A stretch of DNA of 7,311 nucleotides from positions 1-7,311 of the forward strand of contig SDWN01000719.1 of the NCBI GenBank assembly GCA_004195305.1, read 5' to 3'. The stretch comes from Neptunomonas sp. Lineage in GTDB: Bacteria; Pseudomonadota; Gammaproteobacteria; Pseudomonadales; Balneatricaceae. The notes under the pieces are model-generated. The model was not told the origin of the DNA. It searched no databases and was given only the letters and a program-made list of their open reading frames with translations. A program made the translations under genes and the position numbers. Shown piece after piece: positions 1 through 5,313 of the stretch (position 1 is the first letter of the stretch; each line of letters starts with the position of its first letter).

Positions 1-64
1 TGAAGGCCCGCGCGCTCAATCAATGCAGGTCATGAAATCCGATATGCATGTGTGGATTGGGCGA

Positions 65-235
65 TTTTATTTCGACATGAGTGCTGCCTATGTCAGGCTT
101 CAGCCTGACAAAACCCTCAGCAACCACCCATTTCGGGATGCTATACCCATCCACAAACCCCGCCATTCATGCAGATTAGTTGTTATACCGACCAGAGTGC
201 TACCCATGTCAGACTGAAGCCCGACGCACAAAAAA
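65..235. repeat. Two diverged copies of a REP-like palindromic repeat
   Basis: The first 330 bases hold no convincing gene, but they contain a repeat. Copy 1 (about 65-113) and copy 2 (about 182-235) share the layout TTTAT..CGA..GAGTGCT.CC.ATGTCAG followed by a hairpin and an A-run. In copy 1 the hairpin is perfect: TGTCAGGCT (91-99), loop TC, AGCCTGACA (102-110). In copy 2 the stem (207-215 with 218-226) has two A-C mismatches and one G-T pair. Short GC-rich hairpins with a TTC- or GAA-like tip are typical of REP elements mobilised by RAYT transposases. Related words recur nearby: ATGCATG at 43 and 235, and TGTGGATTGGG at 50 with a near-inverted copy at 148-158. Two small plus-strand reading frames here simply translate the repeat and are not called as genes. 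Confidence 0.6.
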
Positions 236-331
236 TGCATGCTTGGGTTGTTGGTTTATACAGAAAGAATAGATCGGCTGCATCTTGGCTGAGCATTGTG
301 GGTAATCAGGAAACCCTATACTTTGTTTTCG

Positions 332-748
332 TTAGCGGTCTTGCCGCACAGCGCCAGATTTTTTTTGCGGTGGAAAGAGCCCCCATGTGATGATGACAAG
401 CAAGCCGAAAACCGTGTAGACCACCACAAAAACCCATTCGGGCGCGTCATAGTAAAGAAAACGCTGCAGCCAGTATTGAATAAAACCACCATCATATGGC
501 ACGCCTCCGGCTTCGCCCCGGAGCCACATTTCAAGGGTGGTGAGGGGGCATAATAGCCCCGCCCAGGATTGAACAACGACCACCGCGATAGCGACAAGGT
601 GAACAACCCTAAACCACCAGTTACGCACCCATAGCCACTGGCGATAGCCGCCCACTATCGTCAAGAGTAATGCCGCTACCACAAAGACAACAATCAAGCT
701 GTGTAGAAGCAACACGGCATCTGCAAGGTTTTGATATAATTGATCCAT
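332..748 (-). CDS. DUF2784 family small membrane protein
   Basis: This is a 138-residue inner-membrane protein of unknown function. It has three clear hydrophobic segments (residues about 11-32, 46-66 and 103-124). Between the second and third lies the signature I associate with the DUF2784 family: CPLTTLEMWLR at 67-77, then GGFI at 87-90 and a Tyr/Leu-rich stretch. Length and order of segments match full-length family members, so it looks complete. The ATG at 748 is preceded only by a weak AGAG. The gene lies 40 bases downstream of the alpha/beta hydrolase on the same strand with no visible terminator between, so the two may share a transcript. The family has no established biochemical role, and none can be read from the sequence. 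Confidence 0.85.
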   Translation of the reverse strand: MDQLYQNLADAVLLLHSLIVVFVVAALLLTIVGGYRQWLWVRNWWFRVVHLVAIAVVVVQSWAGLLCPLTTLEMWLRGEAGGVPYDGGFIQYWLQRFLYYDAPEWVFVVVYTVFGLLVIITWGLFPPQKKSGAVRQDR

Positions 749-788
749 GCTCTAAACAGGCCGCGGGTTGTCCGATAAAAACGCCGTG

Positions 789-1550
789 CTATTCCATGAA
801 ATTTTGCAGCAAGACATAGTATTCATCTCCATCTGATAGGTTGTTGTGCCCGACGCCGAGAATGGTTTTCACGGTGATTTGTTGTTCCGGAAATGCTTCT
901 ATTAGACGAACAGAATACTTTAAAGGGATCACCTTATCGTGCTCTGCCAGAATAATAAGGGTCCTAGATTCGATCTCTTTGATTCTATCCACAGAGTCAT
1001 ATTTATCTTTCAATAAGATCGTCATAGGATAAATAGGAAACCTATCTTGAGCGATCCGTTGAATACTATCGTAGGGGGTCACCAAAACCATCTGCCTGAT
1101 CGCTCTCGTTGAAGCCAAAAAGGTAGCGACTCCTGACCCCAGACTGCGACCGATAACAGATACATTTGCATGGCGTTTCTGAACGATATCGTAGATATAT
1201 TGCGCATCGGAGTAGAGTGCTCGTTCAGTTGGATTGCCACTGCTCCCGCCATAACCCCTGTAGTTCACCAAATATAGCGTATGCGCCGGAAAAGCATTGG
1301 CAAGGCTAACCGAGTTATGAACCACAGATTCGGCATTCCCTCCGAAGTATAGAATCGCATTTGCGTTACTTTCGTTTAGCACCACAACCTCAACACGCTC
1401 ACCCTCATTCAAAAACGGCTCAATAGTTAAAGTGTGTGCGTACGTTGCTGAGGGAAAATATATAAGGTCACGCTGAAATACAAAAAGCAGGATAGCGATC
1501 AGAAAATACGCCGATATGGTCAGTCCTGCGAGAAATTTAAATGTCATCAT
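789..1550 (-). CDS. Membrane-anchored alpha/beta hydrolase (ABHD13/17-like serine hydrolase)
   Basis: This is a predicted serine hydrolase of about 253 residues, tethered by one N-terminal membrane helix (about residues 6-25). The following DLIYFPS segment is common in this family. The fold markers are in order: YFGGNAE (oxyanion-hole loop), NYRGYGGSSG, the nucleophile elbow GRSLGSG with Ser136, Asp205 in AEHDKVIP, and His235 in GVGHNNL. The Ser-Asp-His triad is therefore complete and the enzyme is probably active as an esterase, thioesterase or peptidase. The substrate cannot be deduced. I start at the ATG at 1550. A GTG at 1568 would add six residues, and neither start has a strong ribosome-binding site. 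The gene precedes the DUF2784 gene by 40 bases. The 185 bases upstream hold competing palindromes. Confidence 0.85.
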   Translation of the reverse strand: MMTFKFLAGLTISAYFLIAILLFVFQRDLIYFPSATYAHTLTIEPFLNEGERVEVVVLNESNANAILYFGGNAESVVHNSVSLANAFPAHTLYLVNYRGYGGSSGNPTERALYSDAQYIYDIVQKRHANVSVIGRSLGSGVATFLASTRAIRQMVLVTPYDSIQRIAQDRFPIYPMTILLKDKYDSVDRIKEIESRTLIILAEHDKVIPLKYSVRLIEAFPEQQITVKTILGVGHNNLSDGDEYYVLLQNFME

Positions 1551-1611
1551 ACTCGTCGTAACCGCCACTTGGCATATTTATCAATTTCCGTAACGCTGAC
1601 GTCGTAACCCC

Positions 1612-1668
1612 GACACCCTAGGCCCTGCAGTATCTAGGCCGGGGCGGTGTCCGGCACTTTAGGGACAC
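1612..1668. repeat. Competing palindromes between the hydrolase and hspQ-like genes
   Basis: GACACC (1612-1617) can pair with GGTGTC (1646-1651), enclosing two direct copies of CTAGGCC (1618-1624 and 1634-1640). The overlapping GTGTCC (1647-1652) can instead pair with GGACAC (1663-1668). The two stems share bases and cannot form together. The block lies about 60 bases upstream of the hydrolase start, so it could be in its leader, or it may be a decayed palindromic repeat. No T-run follows either stem, so I do not call a terminator. Confidence 0.35.
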
Positions 1669-1753
1669 TCGCAGATCAGTATATTGTCGCTCACGTCAGT
1701 GGCAGGTATAGCTTGTGAAAGTCGACCTGCAAGTACTCGTTAGGCGTTGTAAG

Positions 1754-2083
1754 TTAGTTAACCGGATCATTGCGAACATAACTGCCATTATCGAATTTGG
1801 AAAAGAAGTGCTCCAGCATAGGGTGATTGATGGGGGCTACGCCATCATCAGGCTCCAAGTTTTGTTCAGCGACATAAGTGGAATGCGCGCTCTCATGGAC
1901 TAACACATGGTACCAAGGCCTATTTTTCGGGGGACGAGACTTCGCGACTATTTCGTACCACTCTTCTGATGCTTGGAAATTTCGATCCACATCAACAATT
2001 ACGCCACGATAGTCGAAAAGCCGATGGTGAACCAATTCACCAATGGAGAATTTAACCCTGGTAATATTCGTTACAGTTCCCAT
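1754..2083 (-). CDS. hspQ: HspQ/YccV-like protein (hemimethylated-DNA-binding fold)
   Basis: This 109-residue protein matches the HspQ/YccV family throughout. Recognisable blocks are KFSIGELVHHRLFDYRGVIV (residues 11-30), DVDRNF (31-36), EEWY (40-43), RPWYHVLV (55-62) and YVAEQNL (70-76), ending with the family's proline/histidine tail. In E. coli, HspQ is a heat-inducible small protein that binds hemimethylated DNA, influences DnaA levels and acts as a specificity factor for the Lon protease. Whether this homologue does all of that is inference. I start at the ATG at 2083. An in-frame GTG at 2092 would add three residues. The gene looks complete and ends 185 bases before the hydrolase. A long perfect hairpin lies 47 bases upstream of the start. 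The symbol is by family resemblance; many genomes carry a distinct YccV-like paralogue. Confidence 0.85.
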   Translation of the reverse strand: MGTVTNITRVKFSIGELVHHRLFDYRGVIVDVDRNFQASEEWYEIVAKSRPPKNRPWYHVLVHESAHSTYVAEQNLEPDDGVAPINHPMLEHFFSKFDNGSYVRNDPVN

Positions 2084-2129
2084 GAGCTTCACACTGCGGT
2101 CGGGTAAGCGGATTCAATAACTTATTATA

Positions 2130-2161
2130 GCGCTTGCAAGGCAGGTATGCCTTGCAAGCGC
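2130..2161. repeat. Perfect 14-bp inverted repeat with 4-nt loop
   Basis: GCGCTTGCAAGGCA (2130-2143) and its exact reverse complement (2148-2161) flank the loop GGTA. The stem has no mismatch. It sits between the 3' end of the unknown gene at 2281-2661 and the start of the hspQ-like gene, both on the minus strand. The minus-strand bases after the stem are A/T-rich (TATAATAAG) but contain no T-run, so a classical intrinsic terminator is not supported. A transcript end or barrier, a protein-binding site or a REP-like insertion are all possible. Confidence 0.6.
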
Positions 2162-2280
2162 GTGGACAATAGAACGGGGGGTATGATGCCCCGGCGGGTT
2201 CCGCAACATCCCCAGCAGCCGCATCGAGTCTCAGGGGCGGACCATATATGACCCCGTTGCCCGATCTGACCTCCTGCACG

Positions 2281-2661
2281 TTATCTAAACGATTGCCTGG
2301 ATCCAATTTCAGCTCTGTTATAGAGATTACGACCTGTATCTAGATCCAAATCGACCCGATCACTTTCTGACTCCTCCAGTTTTTGGCGAGCAGTGTTAAT
2401 TTCTTGCCACATGCTGCTTCGCTGTCTCCAAGCCCCCTTATCAAATTCTGCATACATTAAATCGAGACAGGGTCCGTCCTGTTTGCAAATAAAAAGGCTG
2501 GATTTGTGAATTCCTTTGATTGGCTCTCCGTCTACGCTCGTCCAGCGGGATCCATCATCCTTGAGATAGTACACGTCCGCTCCAAATGCCAATCCAGCGA
2601 CAAATAGAAACAGAGCAAATCCAATTGGATAGCTAAAGAAATGGAAAATTTGTTTAATCAT
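2281..2661 (-). CDS. Unknown protein with N-terminal membrane anchor or signal peptide
   Basis: I do not recognise this 126-residue protein. Residues 11-28 are strongly hydrophobic (FALFLFVAGLAFGA), so it is exported or anchored in the inner membrane. The mature part begins VYYLKDDGSRW and has two cysteines (59 and 65, ICKQDGPCLD) that could form a disulfide in the periplasm. Residues about 84-105 are polar and charged (QEINTARQKLEESESD) and may form a short helix. The ATG at 2661 is chosen because GGGAG lies six bases before it. The ATG at 2667 abuts the same GGGAG directly and is less likely. A TATAAA-like -10 (2685-2690, minus strand) lies just upstream, with only a poor -35. Base composition is A/T-richer than the genes to the right, consistent with accessory DNA. 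Confidence 0.65.
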   Translation of the reverse strand: MIKQIFHFFSYPIGFALFLFVAGLAFGADVYYLKDDGSRWTSVDGEPIKGIHKSSLFICKQDGPCLDLMYAEFDKGAWRQRSSMWQEINTARQKLEESESDRVDLDLDTGRNLYNRAEIGSRQSFR

Positions 2662-2698
2662 TCTCATCTCCCGCTTAATCGCTTTTTATATGTCCATA

Positions 2699-2911
2699 TT
2701 AATTAGACAATATGAGGAGTGATACCGTTGCAAAGAAATAATACCAACACGGAACGGGGTCAGGTTTAGGCTGCATAGAATAGATGAACGCGACAACTAT
2801 TAACCAAGTGGACAAATAGGTTCCATACCTTTCTGTCCATCGTCCTGAAAATCTGCCGAAATTGCGTGGAACTGCTTGATTTTCAGGGGCTCGCATGGGT
2901 CTTCGACCCAT
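2699..2911 (-). CDS. Doubtful small membrane ORF
   Basis: This open frame of 70 codons has two hydrophobic stretches near the C-terminus (STWLIVVAFIYS and YYFFATVSLLIL). That is the only argument for coding. Against it, the start codon lies inside the loop and arm of a palindrome (2894-2912), no ribosome-binding site is visible, the first 30 residues are Arg-rich and look like translated non-coding DNA, and the frame runs through a GGGGTCAGGT motif that recurs in non-coding positions. It may be a degraded gene tail fused by chance to repeat sequence. Confidence 0.22.
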   Translation of the reverse strand: MGRRPMRAPENQAVPRNFGRFSGRWTERYGTYLSTWLIVVAFIYSMQPKPDPVPCWYYFFATVSLLILSN

Positions 2912-2948
2912 GATGACGCATCCTTGCGTCTCCTATTTACCCGCGGGT
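2894..2948. repeat. Cluster of three adjacent perfect palindromes
   Basis: Three inverted repeats follow one another: CATGGGTC-TTC-GACCCATG (2894-2912), GACGCA-TCCT-TGCGTC (2915-2930) and the 10-bp palindrome ACCCGCGGGT (2939-2948). They lie in the gap downstream of the minus-strand gene at 2998-3243. The first has the TTC tip seen in the hairpin at 91-110 but a different stem sequence. The block could stop transcription or be a REP-type repeat cluster. No T-run follows any stem on either strand. Confidence 0.55.
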
Positions 2949-2997
2949 TAATACCTTTAAGCGCGCCTAAAGCGTCATCTGACTTTACTGGCTATAT

Positions 2998-3243
2998 CTA
3001 GTCCTTAGGAGGGAGATATTCGACAAACGCCTTTTCGTAGTCACAAAACACGCGCTTTCCCTTTATCAGTGCAACACCGATGATCTCTTTAGCATTTTCA
3101 TCATGCTCATCTTCAAAGTTGCATAGCGCCCAGCAGATTAGGTGTTTCTCTTCCCGGGCTCCTTTGTCGATTTGAAACAGGGCCTTCCAGCCGGTAGCCG
3201 GGATGATGGAGTCAATTTCGTATTTACGTTCTAAAGTTGGCAT
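2998..3243 (-). CDS. Unknown 81-aa cytoplasmic protein
   Basis: This is a small soluble protein without signal peptide or membrane segment that I do not assign to a family. The sequence begins MPTLERKYEIDSIIPATGWK and ends FVEYLPPKD. Alternating hydrophobic and charged stretches (KEIIGVALIKGKRVF) suggest a small beta-rich domain, and an acidic loop (EDEHDEN, residues 45-50) lies in the middle. The start at 3243 is favoured by AAGGGG seven bases upstream, one mismatch from a perfect Shine-Dalgarno. The frame is open upstream to 3345, which would add 34 polar residues without a comparable site. A TATACT box on the minus strand (3268-3273) also fits a short leader to this start. I infer that it is a real single-gene unit of unknown function. 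Confidence 0.6.
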   Translation of the reverse strand: MPTLERKYEIDSIIPATGWKALFQIDKGAREEKHLICWALCNFEDEHDENAKEIIGVALIKGKRVFCDYEKAFVEYLPPKD

Positions 3244-3267
3244 GCAAACACCCCTTGAAATAGTTTC

Positions 3268-3292
3268 AGTATAAGTGGTGCGCCCTGAGGGC
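3268..3292 (-). promoter_or_regulatory. Possible -10 box with adjacent small palindrome
   Basis: On the minus strand a consensus TATACT (3268-3273) lies 24 bases before the chosen start at 3243. The small palindrome GCCCT-G-AGGGC (3282-3292) lies in the expected spacer and could serve as an operator. The -35 position (GAAAGC at 17-bp spacing) is poor, so this is only a weak prediction. Confidence 0.3.
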
Positions 3293-3363
3293 TTTCTTTT
3301 CCTATCATTATAGTCGTTGGTCATGATGAAGCCACTTAGGGGCACCGATAACCAATGGGCTTA

Positions 3364-3645
3364 TTAAGACGTTCTATAAGCTTGGTGCAGACTGAAGATA
3401 AACGCTATCGATGTTGTGCCGTCCGATGACGACTCCATCTCCGCACCGGTCGATGTATCCGTATTCGCGGCTGCTATTTCCCATTTGGTACCCGTTACAG
3501 CCTGGATGTACCGGTACTGTTCAACCAGTAGGGCCTCAATGAGGCCGGATCGGGCCGGTAAGCGCCCCCTGCGCCAAGGCCTGGTGCCTACAGGCGTGCA
3601 GAGCAGGGTCAGGTCCTGCGTTTTGCCCCAGCCTATACCTGTTGC
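3364..3645 (-). pseudogene. Start-less open frame, possible gene remnant of unknown origin
   Basis: On the minus strand, 93 codons are open between two TAA stops, with no usable ATG, GTG or TTG near the upstream end. The last 60 residues look protein-like: EALLVEQYRYIQAVTGTKWE, then a Thr/Ser/Glu-rich stretch (NTDTSTGAEMESSSDG), ending FIFSLHQAYRTS. The first 35 residues are Arg/Pro-rich and probably not original coding sequence. The frame is the same as that of the RAYT fragment just upstream, separated only by one TAA (3646-3648). I do not recognise the family and do not think it is RAYT sequence. An opposite-strand frame starting at GTG 3416 overlaps it and looks less natural. It could be the 3' end of a gene cut off by the transposase-associated rearrangement. 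Confidence 0.3.
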
Positions 3646-3842
3646 TTAACAATCCGACTTATTCAGGAACAAGGTAGTCCAAACGGGAGACTCTTCGAGC
3701 CCTGCCGTTGCCCGATAGCTGGACCAAGACCAGTCTTCGGAACAACCCAGCATACGAGCACGAACCGGATTGAGGACAATATACCGCGCCTGCTCCAGCA
3801 GATAAGACTCTTTCTCTTGAAGCGCCCCTGAAACACATGTCT
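3646..3842 (-). pseudogene. C-terminal remnant of a REP-associated tyrosine transposase (RAYT, IS200-like fold)
   Basis: The minus strand encodes the typical end of a RAYT/Y1 transposase. HVFQGRFK (3816-3839) is in one frame. It is followed in another frame by EKESYLLEQARYIVLNPVRA (about 3757-3816), then EDWSWSSYRATAG and a stop at 3646. In intact relatives the first block runs directly into the second through a few residues (about ILV), so I infer a small deletion of roughly 13 bases at about 3815. The N-terminal half, including the metal-binding HUH motif, is missing, and a GCAAA repeat begins 14 bases beyond. RAYTs move REP palindromes, so this fragment is a natural partner for the REP-like repeats at the left end. 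It is non-functional here. Confidence 0.75.
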
Positions 3843-3855
3843 AAAGAAAGACCAA

Positions 3856-3875
3856 GCAAAGCAAAGCAAAGCAAA
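3856..3875. repeat. Pentanucleotide tandem repeat (GCAAA)4
   Basis: Four exact head-to-tail copies of GCAAA lie at the broken 5' side of the transposase remnant. Pentamer tracts can change length by replication slippage. Here no intact gene reads through it, so phase variation is unlikely. Confidence 0.8.
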
Positions 3876-3877
3876 AC

Positions 3878-3894
3878 GGTCGGGTAGACCGACC
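3878..3894. repeat. Small palindrome GGTCGG-GTAGA-CCGACC
   Basis: A perfect 6-bp stem with a 5-nt loop sits three bases after the GCAAA tract and about 35 bases from the RAYT fragment. It resembles a REP-type hairpin lying beside its transposase. The rest of 3895-4125 shows no gene I can support, only the upstream region of the SPOR gene. Confidence 0.4.
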
Positions 3895-4125
3895 CCGCTG
3901 CCCGTGCTGCCCCGCTTTAAGCCACCTTCCGATCATCAAGCCGAGCCCCCTGCTCTCCTCCAAGTCACCGGATCATCCATAACATTGATGGAAATCAGCC
4001 TATTGGCCCTTAACTGCCGAGATGACTTGATTCTTCTATGGCACGGGTTAGCATGTGAATTAGGTAAAGATTCCATTGATACTAATGGATAAAAAGGTAC
4101 GCCTTGTAGTAGAGAGAGCTATAAC

Positions 4126-4755
4126 ATGGATATTGGTAAACGAATTGCGGTGCTGTTGCTTTGGTCTATTTCTAGCTCCGCTTTCAGTGCGTCTCAACCA
4201 ACACTGAAAAACACCGAGATAAACTCAGCATCGCTGCCAGGCGTCCAGATTTTTAAGCCGCAAATCAAAACGGGACATTACTGGGTGCAGGTAGGAGCGA
4301 CTAAATCCACACCGGCTACAGAGCACTATGCACAGCTGTTTTCGGTCAATTCAATCATTATTCATCAAGATATAAATGACATCAATCGCGTGATGGTGGG
4401 ACCGTTCGAAACTTTCTCCGATGCCGTTATGGCTCAACAAAAAGCACGCAAGCATGGAATTCGTGATGCGTTCTTCCGCTTCTCCGAACGCACCGCGGAT
4501 AAAACCAGCTCTCGCTATTGGGTGCAACTGTCGGCGTCAAAAGAACCGCTAAATTTCTCATCGATTGTCAAACTGCGCCCGCTGTCACAGATAAAAATTC
4601 TCCGTAGCGATAACGGCCTTAATCGGATATTGGTGGGCCCGTTCACGAGTCATAAAGAGGCCGAGTCTATCCGCCTCGCATCGAAAGCCAGCGGTATGAA
4701 TGAGGCGTTCATTCTCCCGCCTTCAGAGCAGCCGTTGGCCGCTCCCGTTCAATGA
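4126..4755 (+). CDS. Secreted protein with two SPOR domains
   Basis: This 209-residue protein has an N-terminal signal peptide (about residues 1-22, cleavage after AFSA) and two similar halves. The first SPOR repeat spans about 51-118 (HYWVQVGATK ... NRVMVGPFETFSDAV) and the second about 130-197 (RYWVQLSASK ... NRILVGPFTSHKEAE). Each has the SPOR hallmarks: YWVQ(V/L) with small residues, then the R(V/I)(M/L)VGPF turn followed by a helix. SPOR domains bind denuded, amidase-trimmed glycan strands of peptidoglycan, often at the division septum, so the protein probably binds periplasmic murein. No catalytic domain or lipobox is present, unlike RlpA or DamX. AGAGAGA about ten bases before the ATG acts as ribosome-binding site. 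It stands alone, with a hairpin directly after the stop. Confidence 0.85.
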   Translation: MDIGKRIAVLLLWSISSSAFSASQPTLKNTEINSASLPGVQIFKPQIKTGHYWVQVGATKSTPATEHYAQLFSVNSIIIHQDINDINRVMVGPFETFSDAVMAQQKARKHGIRDAFFRFSERTADKTSSRYWVQLSASKEPLNFSSIVKLRPLSQIKILRSDNGLNRILVGPFTSHKEAESIRLASKASGMNEAFILPPSEQPLAAPVQ

Positions 4756-4763
4756 TAAAACCA

Positions 4764-4780
4764 GGCGCAGCCACTGCGCC
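4764..4780 (+). terminator. Hairpin after the SPOR gene, possible terminator
   Basis: GGCGCAG (4764-4770) and CTGCGCC (4774-4780) form a perfect 7-bp stem with loop CCA, eight bases after the SPOR stop codon. The T-rich stretch ending in TTTTTT (4806-4811) is about 25 bases further on, too far for a classical intrinsic terminator, so its strength is uncertain. Confidence 0.5.
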
Positions 4781-4793
4781 TCAGCTTAAATCA

Positions 4794-5149
4794 TCATTTG
4801 TATTATTTTTTAACGCCGGAAAGATCCCCCGCATGAAGGTCACGCTTACGGGTCTCACCGTGACTGGCGGTCGCAAACATGGTTTCACCTAAGCAGCTCT
4901 AACCTGGATGCCCCATCCCGGCGGTATGCCCCAATTCATGGGCTGCAATAGCCTGCATATCCATCGCTGCGGAGTTAGCCGTGGCATCACCCCACACCAA
5001 ATCGACATCATCGTAGATCTGGCCCCCCTCCACGAGCTCGTGCCAAGAAGGCTGCCCGGAGAATCCCCCCCAGGAATCGTCACCGCAAACACACCCGGTT
5101 CATTAATCGCGCCAAACATAAGCGCCGCAACAGCACCTTCAACGACCTC
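4794..5149 (-). pseudogene. Matrixin-like zinc metalloprotease fossil (metzincin, M10/M12-like)
   Basis: The minus strand retains the catalytic core of a secreted metzincin. HELVEGGQIYDDVDLVWGDA and MDMQAIA lead into the zinc-binding motif HELGHTAGMGH (4908-4940), with all three His ligands and the catalytic Glu. An in-frame TAG (4899-4901) follows. The same frame then continues with GETMFATASHGETRKRDLHA, containing the Met-turn methionine, and DLSGVKK, the usual C-terminal helix. A TAA (4803-4805) stands where LY would be expected, before a natural-looking TGA (4794-4796). Upstream, the sequence EGAVAALMFGAINEPGVFAV lies in another frame. The switch falls near a run of seven C (5065-5071). 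A stop (5150-5152) ends the readable part, and the signal peptide and prodomain are absent. The gene is therefore dead, with at least one frameshift, two internal stops and a 5' truncation. Confidence 0.8.
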
Positions 5150-5313
5150 TTACGAGCACAGGGTGCATGATTTTGACCGGCAATCGATAATGTATGATAT
5201 TTTTTCAATTCGAACCCTTCGAATGAAGCTGATTGTCGGCCACAGGCGGTCCCTGCTCCCTGATTGGAAGACTATACTTGATACGAATTCAACGTTGACC
5301 GGAGGACCGCGTC

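Noticed and set aside
23..390. Two small plus-strand frames with similar residues (YVRLQPD and HVRLKPD)
   Set aside because: The similarity comes from translating the two REP-like repeat copies; no ribosome-binding sites.
2052..2306. Minus-strand frame of 84 codons
   Set aside because: It overlaps the starts and ends of two better genes, runs through the perfect hairpin at 2130-2161 and has no ribosome-binding site.
1690..2310. Integron cassette array, suggested by a row of same-strand small genes separated by palindromes and by GTTAGGC at 1740-1746
   Set aside because: No matching RYYYAAC / GTTRRRY pair with imperfect internal stem could be found around any gene, and the palindromes differ from each other.
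3416..3649. Plus-strand frame of 77 codons starting with GTG
   Set aside because: Arg/Ser/Pro-rich, no ribosome-binding site, and its opposite strand has a more protein-like frame.
3904..4092. Plus-strand frame of 62 codons before the SPOR gene
   Set aside because: No recognisable domain or ribosome-binding site; it more likely covers the SPOR promoter region.
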